From NCBI GenBank assembly GCA_004298545.1, contig SCQX01000308.1, forward strand, positions 1 to 40,814: DNA of 40,814 nt, read 5' to 3'. This document shows, piece after piece, positions 8,085-15,980 of this stretch. The notes below the pieces were generated by a model that worked only from the letters and a program-made list of their open reading frames with translations, had not been told where the DNA came from and ran no database searches. Source of the stretch: Candidimonas sp. (GTDB taxonomy: Bacteria; Pseudomonadota; Gammaproteobacteria; Burkholderiales; Burkholderiaceae_B). Position numbers and translations under genes: made by a program. Position 1 is the first letter of the stretch, and each line of letters opens with the position of its first letter.

Positions 8085-9400
8085 TAGCTGAACTCGAATA
8101 CTGTAGTAGTTTCGGTTGTGATCATGGCGCCCTGTGAATTGCGCAATGGCATGCGCTTGTTGGGGAGTTGTCGATGCAGAGATGTGATCGGTTTGCCGCC
8201 AAGCTTGGTGACAAGATCCTTGCAAATCGCATCAAAAGGCACGGTCAAGCCAGCTGCTGTGCGGTTTCCTGTGGTCAATACCCAATGTGCAGTTCCAGCC
8301 CAGCTTGACCGCATATGATTCAGGACATCAGCGAAGTCGCCTATAAAGCTTGATACTTTGCGAATCGCGAGCTTGCGATCCGTGCGCTCAGCTTCTCTCA
8401 CGAATGCATCGAAGTGTTGAGAAGTAGCCCGCACGGCAGTTTCTTTCTCCTCTGCCCCGCGAACTGTTCCGCCGAGGCTCACCGCATCGAGCGCGTTTGT
8501 ATTCGCCATCAAACGCTTCGCATCGGAGCTTGGAAAGTCGTCCTCAGGAATCCATCGCATTGCTAAATAAGAGAACTGCCCATAAGGAATGGTAGTTTGA
8601 TTATCACCATACGGTGGTGAAGTGACTAATATTTGGTGATCAGAAATATTCCATTTCAGCGGAGCCTTGCGCGCATCACCGCAGATGATTCTAACTAAAG
8701 GTCGCTTGGTTTTTCGTGTGCCAATCAACTCCCGATATTCCCTAACTCGCATTAGAGATTGACGCAAATTGGTATCGAACGTCAGAAGCACTTGATTCGC
8801 ATCAACATGATCACCAGACGCACGAATATGAAGCTTGTATGTGCTAGTCCGACTGTTCGAGCAAAGTCGCACAGTTTCCGCAAAGACTGTCCACATGACT
8901 CTACGTGCGCCCTTATCTTCGACCTGGGAAATCGCACGGCGCAGGCGAGAAAAATTCACTGCGCTTTCGTCGTCGAACCATTTATTTATACCAGGGAACT
9001 CGACATCGATGGCATCATATATGTCGCTTCGAAGTGCTGACAGAACCGTTTGCGCCGCTCCTTCAATGTCAGCGCCCGCATCTATGGCCACCTTGGCTTC
9101 GCAAACCAGCGCCGCAAGCGGGTTAATGTCGACTCCCGTGAAATCCAGGTCGCGGATCAAGGCTTCCGTCATTACAGTACCAGACCCTACGAACGGGTCC
9201 AGTATCCGGCAGGAAGGCTGCGACTTATGGTCAAGGATGATATCGATAATGTCCCCCTGCATGCAGGGCACCATCATCGCTGGATAGCGAAGAAGGCCAT
9301 GCAAATTGGGCCGGGCGTTGCTACCCGTTTCGCGCCAAGCATTCGGTGGCCTTGTCTCGAGGGTTCGGAGGCGCCGGCGTAATGTGGTCTTAGTCATCAC
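8084..9400 (-). CDS. DNA methyltransferase (N4-cytosine/N6-adenine type)
   Basis: 438 residues. SAM-binding motif I at residues 68-75 (DPFVGSGT) and catalytic motif IV at 260-264 (TSPPY), followed by GDNQTT. Motif I before IV, and S-P-P-Y rather than D-P-P-Y, suits N4-cytosine-type enzymes, but N6-adenine activity cannot be excluded. GDAR at 241-244 probably precedes the catalytic strand. No endonuclease gene accompanies it. It is second in the minus-strand operon: its ATG overlaps the upstream RHH stop (ATGA) and its stop overlaps the kinase start, implying coupled translation. It could mark self DNA for the system or be regulated by it; both are inference. Confidence 0.88.
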   Translation of the reverse strand: MMTKTTLRRRLRTLETRPPNAWRETGSNARPNLHGLLRYPAMMVPCMQGDIIDIILDHKSQPSCRILDPFVGSGTVMTEALIRDLDFTGVDINPLAALVCEAKVAIDAGADIEGAAQTVLSALRSDIYDAIDVEFPGINKWFDDESAVNFSRLRRAISQVEDKGARRVMWTVFAETVRLCSNSRTSTYKLHIRASGDHVDANQVLLTFDTNLRQSLMRVREYRELIGTRKTKRPLVRIICGDARKAPLKWNISDHQILVTSPPYGDNQTTIPYGQFSYLAMRWIPEDDFPSSDAKRLMANTNALDAVSLGGTVRGAEEKETAVRATSQHFDAFVREAERTDRKLAIRKVSSFIGDFADVLNHMRSSWAGTAHWVLTTGNRTAAGLTVPFDAICKDLVTKLGGKPITSLHRQLPNKRMPLRNSQGAMITTETTTVFEFS

Positions 9401-9648
9401 TGTTTTGCTCCCCGGCGGCCGGCTATGTCGCCATCAGTTACTGGGACTCCGACCTCGCGCAAAGCCTCTAATACGAGCGCGCGGCGCGTGCGCCCGGTTT
9501 CAACCGACTTCAGGTCGATTGCACGTTTGACGTGCTTCGGCACAGTGATCTGCAACGGCACCTCAGGCTCATCATGAAAGTTGGTGCTCCGCAACTTGCC
9601 CGAGCTTGTAGACACGCTGGAGCCCTCCACAGCAGTTCGGTTAATCAT
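9397..9648 (-). CDS. Small ribbon-helix-helix protein, first gene of the methyltransferase/kinase operon
   Basis: 83 residues. An unstructured ~28-residue N-terminus is followed by a ribbon-helix-helix pattern: strand (EVPLQITVP), helix (KHVKRAIDLKSVETG), turn, and helix (RTRRALVLEALREVG). This is like ParG/Arc-type DNA-binding proteins. It heads the operon just 25 bp from a strong promoter and probably autoregulates it. A pair of 9-bp direct repeats (TTATTGAAA on the coding strand; plus-strand 9651-9659 and 9696-9704) flanks the start and covers the -35 box and could be its operator. A role in tethering the methyltransferase to DNA is also possible. Confidence 0.75.
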   Translation of the reverse strand: MINRTAVEGSSVSTSSGKLRSTNFHDEPEVPLQITVPKHVKRAIDLKSVETGRTRRALVLEALREVGVPVTDGDIAGRRGAKQ

Positions 9649-9672
9649 GATTTCAATAAATCCTTAAAACGC

Positions 9673-9701
9673 ATTAGACCATGATCATCCTTGAGTTTCA
9701 A
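9673..9701 (-). promoter_or_regulatory. Promoter of the RHH-methyltransferase-kinase-receiver operon
   Basis: On the minus strand: TTGAAA, 17-bp spacer, TCTAAT, each one mismatch from sigma-70 consensus, ending 24 bp before the RHH start. An AAGGA lies between. The -35 box is inside one of two TTATTGAAA direct repeats, which fits repression by the RHH protein. Confidence 0.7.
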
Positions 9702-9770
9702 TAAGTAACTATGGATGAGTCCTTAACTTCCGGGGGCGTTCTCCCGGCCTCAACGGCGTGGCCGGGTCGC

Positions 9771-9873
9771 GCTGTCGTGCTTCGCGTCGAGCCTCGCTGC
9801 GCGAGAGTCTCGACCCCTTCGGGCTTCCATCGCTGACGCCTTCGGCCCTCTCGGGTCTGCGCGCTCCGCTTGC
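9771..9873 (+). repeat. Leader repeat, type 1, copy 1
   Basis: Begins GCTGTCGTGCTTCGC and runs through AGCCTCGCTGCGCGAG, GGGCTTCCATCGCTGACGCC and a Pyr/GC-rich end GCGCT(C/T)CGCTTGC. A close copy lies at 11556-11666. Non-coding, rich in short inverted motifs. The 9702-10073 gap holds only this and the type 2 leader repeat that follows. Confidence 0.7.
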
Positions 9874-10066
9874 TCAAAGCCGAGTGTGTGCAGTGGGCGT
9901 GGTGGGGGTGGTCTTGCTGTTCCCTTCACCGTACCACGGCGTGCTCGCCGTCAAGGGCTGCACGCGCGTTGCGCGCTGGCGTCCTGGCGGCCGGCTGCGC
10001 CCCCTGACTGCTTGCGCTGCGCCGTGCTGGCCACGGTTCCGGGCAATTCCGCCCGAGTAACCGGAG
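9857..10066 (+). repeat. Leader repeat, type 2, copy 1, upstream of radC
   Basis: About 210 bp that recur at 10647-10854. The last ~50 bp (from GACTGCTTGCGCTGCGCC to GGGCAATTCCGCCCG) are identical in both, and each copy ends CCGGAG a few bases before a start codon (radC at 10074; the next gene at 10861). The sequence thus supplies the ribosome binding region and probably a conserved promoter or regulatory leader. Confidence 0.75.
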
Positions 10067-10073
10067 CACGATC

Positions 10074-10583
10074 ATGTCGCAACTGTCCTTTCCCTCGTTC
10101 GATTCCGCGCTGCTGGTGCGCGATGCACGCGGGTGCTATCTGCCGGCATCGGCCGACGACATCCTGGAAGCCGCGCGCCAGGTCATCGACCAGAAGATGC
10201 AGCGGGGGGCGTCGTTCACTTCGCCGGCGACGGTCAAGGAATACCTGTGCGCCAAGCTGGGCGGCCTCGACCACGAAGTGTTCGCAGTGTTGTTTCTCGA
10301 CAACCGTCATCGCTTGATCGAATACGTGGAAATGTTCCGCGGCACGCTCGATGGGGCGTCGGTGCATCCGCGCGAAGTGGTCAAGGAAGCGCTGCGGTTC
10401 AACGCGGCGGCAGTGATCTTCGCGCATCCGCATCCGAGCGGGGTTCCCGAGCCAAGCACGGCCGACCGGACGATTACGCGTCAGCTCAGGGATGCGCTGG
10501 CTCTCATCGGGGTACGCGTGCTGGATCACGTCGTCGTCGGCGGCAATAGCACGGTGTCGATGGCCGAACGAGGGCTACTGTAA
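10074..10583 (+). CDS. radC: RadC-family JAB/MPN-domain protein of ICE type
   Basis: 169 residues, a typical length for the short RadC proteins of conjugative elements. The JAMM metal motif is complete: the H-P-H-P-S-G tract (residues ~122-127, IFAHPHPSG) followed by S and D in EPSTADRTIT. The N-terminal ~60 residues carry the usual SATVKEYL-like helix. RadC/YeeS proteins were once linked to DNA repair but their role is uncertain; JAMM folds are usually metal-dependent peptidases or nucleases. Start chosen at the ATG after ACCGGAGCACGATC. It is followed at once by an intrinsic terminator and is thus transcribed alone. Confidence 0.92.
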   Translation: MSQLSFPSFDSALLVRDARGCYLPASADDILEAARQVIDQKMQRGASFTSPATVKEYLCAKLGGLDHEVFAVLFLDNRHRLIEYVEMFRGTLDGASVHPREVVKEALRFNAAAVIFAHPHPSGVPEPSTADRTITRQLRDALALIGVRVLDHVVVGGNSTVSMAERGLL

Positions 10584-10587
10584 AGCC

Positions 10588-10610
10588 AGGGGGCTTCGGC
10601 CCCCTTTTTT
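10588..10610 (+). terminator. Intrinsic terminator after radC
   Basis: AGGGGGC, TTCG tetraloop, GCCCCCT, then a T-run. The 7-bp all-GC-plus-one stem starts 5 bp after the radC stop codon. Confidence 0.92.
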
Positions 10611-10646
10611 GCTGCGCCTCGTGGCACGACTCCGGCCCCTGTGGGC

Positions 10647-10854
10647 CTGCGCGCTCCGCTTGCCCAAAAGCGGACATGAGCAATGGGCGGGGGGGGGGCG
10701 GTCTTGCTGTTCCCTTCACCGTATCACGGCGTGCTCGCCGTCAAGGGCTGCGCGCCCGTGGCGCTTGCGTCCTGCGGCCGTCTTCGACCTTGTGACTGCT
10801 TGCGCTGCGCCGTGCTGGCCACGGTTCCGGGCAATTCCGCCCGTGCAACCGGAG
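10647..10854 (+). repeat. Leader repeat, type 2, copy 2
   Basis: Second copy of the leader at 9857-10066, here upstream of the gene at 10861. It differs mainly by a run of ten G around 10689-10698 and small changes in its middle; the final ~50 bp are identical. Confidence 0.75.
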
Positions 10855-10860
10855 ATCGTC

Positions 10861-11253
10861 ATGAACGATAAATCGCACGTTTCCCTCGAACAACACGTTT
10901 GCCTTGTCTGCGGTATTCGCTTCGACACCGGCGCCGTCCTGCTGGATCGCCGCCTGCGTGCCAGCATGGAGCACCAGACGGTCACTGGCTGGGGCCTGTG
11001 CCCCGAGCATCAGAAGCTGTTCGACGAGGGCTTCGTCGCACTGGTCGAATGTGATCCGCAGCGCAGCGGCTCGCAGGCGGGTGGTCGCATGAAGCCCGAG
11101 CACGCGTATCGGACGGGCCGGCTGGCCCATCTGCGGCGCACGGTGTTCGCGCAGGTGTTCAACGTGCCGATCGCGGACGACCAGGCTTGTGTGTTCGTCG
11201 AACCTGGCGTGATCGAGCAATTGCAGTCAATGACGGCGCGGGCGGCGAACTGA
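10861..11253 (+). CDS. Conserved ICE-associated small protein with Cys-rich N-terminus
   Basis: 130 residues starting at ATG behind CCGGAG in the conserved leader. Two cysteine pairs are suggested: C-L-V-C near residue 14-17 (HVCLVCGIRF) and a later GLCPEHQKLFDEGF segment with Cys and His, a possible zinc-binding site. The rest (RTGRLAHLRRTVFAQVF ... ACVFVEPGVIEQL) has no motif I can name. Homologues of this type sit between radC and the DUF932 gene in ICE-like islands and are often labelled ATPase, but I see no Walker motif. Function unknown. Confidence 0.8.
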   Translation: MNDKSHVSLEQHVCLVCGIRFDTGAVLLDRRLRASMEHQTVTGWGLCPEHQKLFDEGFVALVECDPQRSGSQAGGRMKPEHAYRTGRLAHLRRTVFAQVFNVPIADDQACVFVEPGVIEQLQSMTARAAN

Positions 11254-12005
11254 TCGCGCATCTATCTGGCGCGTTGTCCTTCGGGGCGGCGCGCCATTTT
11301 TTCTGCTGCGTCCGGTGCCGATACCTTCGCGCCTGCGGCGCTGCGCGCTTCGCTTGCACTCCAGGGGAAAGCCCTGCGGGCTATCCCCGCCGCGCAGGCT
11401 TGGCGCCCCTCGATATCGCCGACCCGGCTGCGCCGGATCGGCCAGACAGCAGCCGCAGCAATTCCGCCGCGCTTTGCCTGTGCTCGCCCTGATCCTGTGG
11501 TTTCTTAGTCTTTGAAGTCCGGGCGTCCCCGGCCACCTGGGAGATGGCCGGCCGTGCTGTCGTGCTTCGCATCGAGCCTCGCTGCGCGAGTCTCGCCCCC
11601 TGCGGGCTTCCATCGCTGACGCCTACGGCCCGGATTTCTCGATCCGGGCCTGCGCGCTTCGCTTGCGTGCGATCGACACACGGGGACGGCCGTTGCCTTG
11701 GTCCACGTCTCCCCTGACTTCATCACCTTGTCCGCGACTGTAGCCCGCTCCCGAGTGCCGTCAAGGCGCGCGGGGCCGAGTCCTCGGCTGCGCCTGCGGG
11801 CCGCACCAACCTCGCGCTTGCCTCCTTGACGGCCCCCGTCCGCGCGCTCCTGACCGTCGCGGGCGATGAACTCAGGAAAGACGGTGGCAACAGGGCCAAC
11901 CGGGTTCCTCGTGCCGACCGCACCGAACAGCCGAAAGGCTGGGCTCCGAATCTTGGAATCCGGTGTGCGGTGAACAGCAAACCTCTTTTCGTCAGGAGAA
12001 GGACC
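11254..12005. other. Non-coding region with leader-type repeats before the DUF932 gene
   Basis: About 750 bp without a supportable gene. It contains a second copy of leader repeat type 1 (11556-11666) and other GC-rich stretches of similar style (GCGCTGCGCGCTTCGCTTGC around 11338). The end (AGGAGAAGGACC) is the ribosome binding site of the next gene. Regulatory leaders or a promoter are likely here, but no clear -10/-35 pair is visible. Confidence 0.5.
11556..11666 (+). repeat. Leader repeat, type 1, copy 2
   Basis: Near copy of 9771-9873: shares GCTGTCGTGCTTCGC, TCGAGCCTCGCTGCGCGAG and GGGCTTCCATCGCTGACGCC, then gains a short CGGATTTCTCGATCCG insertion. Confidence 0.7.
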
Positions 12006-12830
12006 ATGCAACTCGCATCCCGTTTCGCTTCCCATTCCCCCGCACTGCGCAGCGCATACCCGCTGTCCGATGACCAGATTCGCAGGGTAGCCCCATCCAT
12101 TTTCGCGGAGGCCCCGCACGAAAGCCGCTCACAGCGGTACAGCTACATCCCGACCGCCACCGTGTTGCAGGAACTGCGCGGCGAAGGCTTCGAGCCTTTC
12201 ATGGTGTGCCAGACCCGCGTACGGGCTGATGACCGCCGCGACTACACCAAGCACATGATCCGGCTGCGCCACGCCAGCCAGATCAACGGCCGCGAAGCCA
12301 ACGAAATCATCCTGCTGAACTCGCACGACGGCACGAGCAGCTACCAGATGCTCGCGGGCATGTTCCGTTTCGTGTGCCAGAACGGCCTTGTTTGCGGCGA
12401 CACCGTGGCGGACGTGCGCGTGCCTCACAAGGGTGACGTGGCCGGGCAGGTGATCGAAGGCGCGTACGAAGTCCTGCACGGCTTCGAGCGGGCGCAGGAA
12501 TCCCGCAACGCCATGCAGGCCATCACGCTGGACGCAGGGGAATCGGAAGTGTTCGCCCGCGCCGCGCTGGCGTTGAAGTACGACGAGGACAAGCCCGCGC
12601 CCATCACGGAAACGCAAATCCTGATGCCGCGCCGTGGCGACGACAACCGCCGCGATCTGTGGAGCGTGTTCAACCGCACGCAGGAAAACCTCATCAAGGG
12701 CGGCTTGTCCGCCCGCACCGCCAATGGTCGCCGCCAGACCACCCGGCCCGTGCAGAGCATCGACAACGGCATCCGCCTCAATCGTGCCCTGTGGCTGCTG
12801 GCCGATGGCCTGCGCCAGTTGAAAGCCTGA
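12006..12830 (+). CDS. DUF932 domain protein of conjugative elements
   Basis: 274 residues, start ATG with AGGAGAAGGACC upstream. It matches the DUF932 (phage/plasmid-like) pattern: RYSYIPTATVLQELRGEGFEP, the H-M-I-R-L-R-H segment, EIILLNSHDGTSSYQM, the FRFVCQNGLVCGD core around residues 120-132, and the C-terminal LWSVFNRTQENLIKGG. Members are common between radC and parB-like genes of ICEs; their biochemical role is not established, though an ssDNA- or replication-related role is often supposed. Intact and 80 bp upstream of the ParB-like gene, separated by a GC-rich stretch with a weak hairpin (12842-12870), so probably co-transcribed. Confidence 0.9.
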   Translation: MQLASRFASHSPALRSAYPLSDDQIRRVAPSIFAEAPHESRSQRYSYIPTATVLQELRGEGFEPFMVCQTRVRADDRRDYTKHMIRLRHASQINGREANEIILLNSHDGTSSYQMLAGMFRFVCQNGLVCGDTVADVRVPHKGDVAGQVIEGAYEVLHGFERAQESRNAMQAITLDAGESEVFARAALALKYDEDKPAPITETQILMPRRGDDNRRDLWSVFNRTQENLIKGGLSARTANGRRQTTRPVQSIDNGIRLNRALWLLADGLRQLKA

Positions 12831-12910
12831 TTCCCCACGCGGCAGGGGCGGGCAGCAGCCCTTGCCGCTTCTCTCGCTGCTGCATCCCCCAACTGATTGG
12901 AGTCACCACC

Positions 12911-14644
12911 ATGAATGCCTTTACCAAAGCCGAAGCCGTCGCCATCGAAACCGCCGCGCTGCTGGAAGCGGCCGACCCGGCCAAGAACCTGATCTTGGTT
13001 CCCCTCTCGCAGTTGCAGCCGCGCCGCTCCAAGCGCAACGCCCGCACGACGCCGCGCCTGTCCATCCCGGAGCTTGCCGCAAGCATTGCCCGCGTCGGCC
13101 TGCTGCAAAACCTGATCGTGATTGCCGCTGCGGATGGCGAGCGCTACGAAGTCGTGGCTGGCGACCGCCGCCTGACCGCCTTGAAGCTGCTGGCGAAGAA
13201 GAAGCGCATTCCCGCCGACTACGAAGTGCCGTGCCTGCTGGTGCCTGACGCTTCGGCCCGCACCGTCAGCCTCGCGGAAAACCTGTTGCGCGAGCAGATG
13301 CATCCCGCCGACCAGTTCGAGGCGTTCGCCGCGCTGGTCAAGGAAGGCCGCCCCATCGAGGACATTGCCGCCGACTTCGGCGTGTCTCCGCTGGTGGTGC
13401 AGCGCCGCTTGAAACTCGCCAACCTGTCGCCATGCCTGCTGGCCGACTACCGGGCCGGTGCCGTGACGCTGGAGCAGTTGATGGCGCTCACCATCACCGA
13501 TGACCACGCTGCGCAGGAGGCCGCGTTCTACGACGCGCCGGAATGGCAGCGTAGGGCACCCACCCTGCGTGAGCGCCTGACCGAGCGCGAAATTGACGCG
13601 ACGCACCCGCTGGTGCGCTTCGTCGGATTGGATGCCTACACGAAGGCAGGTGGTGGCCTTCGCCGCGACCTGTTTGCGGACGACGACAGCGGCACTTACC
13701 TGACCGACGCTGCATTGCTCGAAACGCTGGTGCACGCCAAGCTGGACGCGCAGGCCGAGGAGGTGCGCGCCGAGGGCTGGGCATGGGTGGAAGCCGTACC
13801 ACACATGAGCCACGCCGACCGGCAGACGTTCCAGAATGCGCCACGCCGGCGCCGCGAACCGACCGCGCGGGAAGCCCGCCGCATCGCTTCGTTGCAAGGT
13901 CGTCTCGACAAGATCGACGCGACGCTGGAAGAAGCCTACGACGCCGAGGACGAGGACAAGGTGGCGGCGCTGGAAGAGCGGCGCGAGCAGGTGGCCGGCG
14001 AACTGCAAGCCATCGAGGACGCCATGCAGGACTACGCGCCGGACGTGCGAGCCGTGGCCGGTGCCATCGTCACCATCGACCGCGAAGGCGAAGCCGTGAT
14101 CTATCGCGGGCTGCTGCGCGAGGCCGAGGCGAAGGCGTTGCGCACGCTGCACCGGCTGCGGCAGGGTTTCGCCGGGGAAAGCGCGAACGAGGAGGGCGGC
14201 GACAAACCCGAACCGACCAAGGCCGCAAACGTCTCCGACCGGTTGGCGCAACGCTTGAGCGCTCACCGCACGGCGGCGCTGCAAATCGAAGTCGCGCAGC
14301 ATCCGCACGTCGCGCTGGCTGCGCTGGTGCATGGCATGGTGCAAACCGTCTTGCAGCCTGACGCCTACAGCGACGGCCTGCCGCTTGGCGTGCGCCTGAC
14401 CGTGAAAGACCGGCTGGAAAGCTTTGCCCCCGACGTGTCGGAATCGCCTGCCGCCGTGGCGCTGCGTACCTTGCCCCCGTCGAACAGCGCACGCTCACGG
14501 GCCTGTCCGTGTTGCTGCAGTCCAACGCGCTGCGCCAGGCGCTGGCGCCCTACGTGCTCGGCGGCGCCCACGGGCGCCTACTCGATGCCGATCACGATCA
14601 GCTTGGCGTGGCCGACGTGCAGGGCTTCGAGATGGAAGAACTGA
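12911..14644 (+). CDS. ParB/RepB/Spo0J-family protein, C-terminus replaced by out-of-frame trbE sequence
   Basis: Start ATG after ATTGGAGTCACCACC. Residues ~25-125 carry the ParB/Srx domain: LVPLSQLQPRRS, SIPELAASIARVGLLQNLIV, the phosphate-binding YEVVAGDRRLTALK and AENLLREQMHPADQFEAF. An HTH follows (IEDIAADFGVSPLVVQRRLKLA). A coiled-coil-like acidic/basic segment lies at ~315-380. The normal sequence is followed to about residue 518 (near 14465-14473). After that the frame reads trbE DNA in the wrong frame (SRACPCCC...) and stops at 14644. ICE ParB proteins of this type are near 650-700 residues, so the C-terminus is lost. It probably binds DNA or handles CTP like other ParB proteins, if still active. 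Confidence 0.85.
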   Translation: MNAFTKAEAVAIETAALLEAADPAKNLILVPLSQLQPRRSKRNARTTPRLSIPELAASIARVGLLQNLIVIAAADGERYEVVAGDRRLTALKLLAKKKRIPADYEVPCLLVPDASARTVSLAENLLREQMHPADQFEAFAALVKEGRPIEDIAADFGVSPLVVQRRLKLANLSPCLLADYRAGAVTLEQLMALTITDDHAAQEAAFYDAPEWQRRAPTLRERLTEREIDATHPLVRFVGLDAYTKAGGGLRRDLFADDDSGTYLTDAALLETLVHAKLDAQAEEVRAEGWAWVEAVPHMSHADRQTFQNAPRRRREPTAREARRIASLQGRLDKIDATLEEAYDAEDEDKVAALEERREQVAGELQAIEDAMQDYAPDVRAVAGAIVTIDREGEAVIYRGLLREAEAKALRTLHRLRQGFAGESANEEGGDKPEPTKAANVSDRLAQRLSAHRTAALQIEVAQHPHVALAALVHGMVQTVLQPDAYSDGLPLGVRLTVKDRLESFAPDVSESPAAVALRTLPPSNSARSRACPCCCSPTRCARRWRPTCSAAPTGAYSMPITISLAWPTCRASRWKN

Positions 14645-15246
14645 TGGCGAGTCGCGCGGCGGTGCTCGCCGTGCTGGGGTATCTGTTCGCGCGCTTCGAG
14701 GAACGGTTCGACGGGGCGCCGACGCTGCTGATCCTCGATGAGTCCTGGCTGTTCCTGGACGACCCGGTGTTCGCCGCGCGCATCCGCCAGTGGCTCAAGA
14801 CGCTGCGCAAGAAGAACGTGAGCGTGATCTTCGCCACGCAGTCGCTGGCCGACATCAAGGATTCGAGCATTGCGCCCGCGATCATCGAGAGCTGCGCGAG
14901 CCGCATCTTCCTGCCGAACCCACAAGCCACCGAGCCGCAGATTCGGACGATCTACGAAGGCTTTGGCCTCAACAGCCGACAGATCGAGATCGTCGCCACC
15001 GCCGAGCCCAAGCGCGACTACTACTACCAGTCGCGCCTCGGCAACCGCCTGTTCGACCTCGACCTCGGGCCGGTTGCGCTCGCGTTCGCGGGCGCCTCCA
15101 TGCCACAGGACCAGCGTGATATCGATGCCGTGCTCGCCGATGCGGCGCCGGGCGATTTCGCCGCGAACTGGCTGCGGCGCCGCGGCCTCGACTGGGCCAC
15201 CGACCTCATCCCAACGTTTTCCTCGCCCTCGGAGCTTCGACCATGA
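14466..15246 (+). pseudogene. trbE: trbE (VirB4-type conjugation ATPase), 5'-truncated remnant
   Basis: Only the last ~260 codons of a ~800-residue ATPase remain, beginning LAPVEQRTLTGLSVLLQSNA right at the junction with the ParB-like gene. The Walker B region (LLILDESWLFLDDP) and the ATFATQS-like motif (SVIFATQSLADI) are present; the N-terminal domain and Walker A are gone. TrbE energises the mating-pair apparatus at the inner membrane. Translation could start at internal ATGs, e.g. 14509 or 14575, but the product could not bind ATP normally. Its TGA overlaps the trbJ ATG (ATGA), so the original operon spacing survives downstream of the break. Confidence 0.9.
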
Positions 15247-15971
15247 AGAAGATCGGGCTGGCCGTCGTCACGGCCTTGCTGCTGTCGGTGTCGTCCACGA
15301 GCTTTGCCCAGTGGGCGGTGTTCGACGCAGCCAACTACACCCAGAACCTGCTGACGGCCGCACGCGAGCTGCAGCAGATCGACAACCAGATCCAGCAGCT
15401 GCAGAACCAGGCAACGATGCTGGTGAACCAGGGCCGCAATCTCGCGAGTCTTCCCTACAGCGTGCTCGCGCAGTTGCAGACGACGCTGGCGAGCACTAAT
15501 CAGTTGATTGCGCAGGCGCAAGGACTGTCCTTCAACGTCGCGCAGTCGCAGGCGATGTTCAATCGGCTGTATCCCGCATCCTACGGCGCCGGCACGACCA
15601 GCGCGCAGATGGTGCAGGACGCGCAGACGCGCTGGCAGACCTCGATGCAGGCGCTGCAGACCGCGACGCAGATGCAATCGCAGGCGGCGCAAAACCTGCT
15701 GGCGGATCAGGGTGTGTTGAGCGGTCTCGTCACGCAGAGCCAGGGTGCGGTCGGTGCCCTGCAAGCGAGCCAGGCCACCAACCAGTTGCTCGCGCTGATT
15801 TCGCGTCAGGCGATCCAGGCCCAGCAACTCGCGGTGTCGCAAAACCGGGCGGCGGCGCTGGATCAGGCGCGGGCGGCGGCCGACGAGGTGCAGGCCGAGC
15901 AGGTCCGCACGCGTTTCATCGGCAATGGCCCGCAATACACGCCGCAGCCGGTGGACTTCTACGGAAACTGA
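15243..15971 (+). CDS. trbJ: Conjugal transfer protein TrbJ (VirB5-like)
   Basis: 242 residues. A Sec signal peptide (MKKIGLAVVTALLLSVSSTSFA|Q) directs it to the periplasm. The mature part is Gln-rich and helical: ELQQIDNQIQQLQNQATMLVNQGRN is the TrbJ signature (split here). VirB5-type proteins are minor pilus components that help in recipient contact. ATGA overlap with trbE upstream and 9 bp to trbL downstream: same operon. Intact. Confidence 0.92.
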   Translation: MKKIGLAVVTALLLSVSSTSFAQWAVFDAANYTQNLLTAARELQQIDNQIQQLQNQATMLVNQGRNLASLPYSVLAQLQTTLASTNQLIAQAQGLSFNVAQSQAMFNRLYPASYGAGTTSAQMVQDAQTRWQTSMQALQTATQMQSQAAQNLLADQGVLSGLVTQSQGAVGALQASQATNQLLALISRQAIQAQQLAVSQNRAAALDQARAAADEVQAEQVRTRFIGNGPQYTPQPVDFYGN

Positions 15972-15980
15972 GGCGCGGCC

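Noticed and set aside
8084-9400. Complete restriction-modification system
   Set aside because: No endonuclease gene or motif in the operon; only the methyltransferase is recognisable.
12425-14344. Long minus-strand frame (639 codons) across the DUF932 and ParB-like genes
   Set aside because: It is antisense to two genes with clear families, and its translation is His/Arg/Gly/Gln-rich without motifs, as expected for a shadow in GC-rich DNA.
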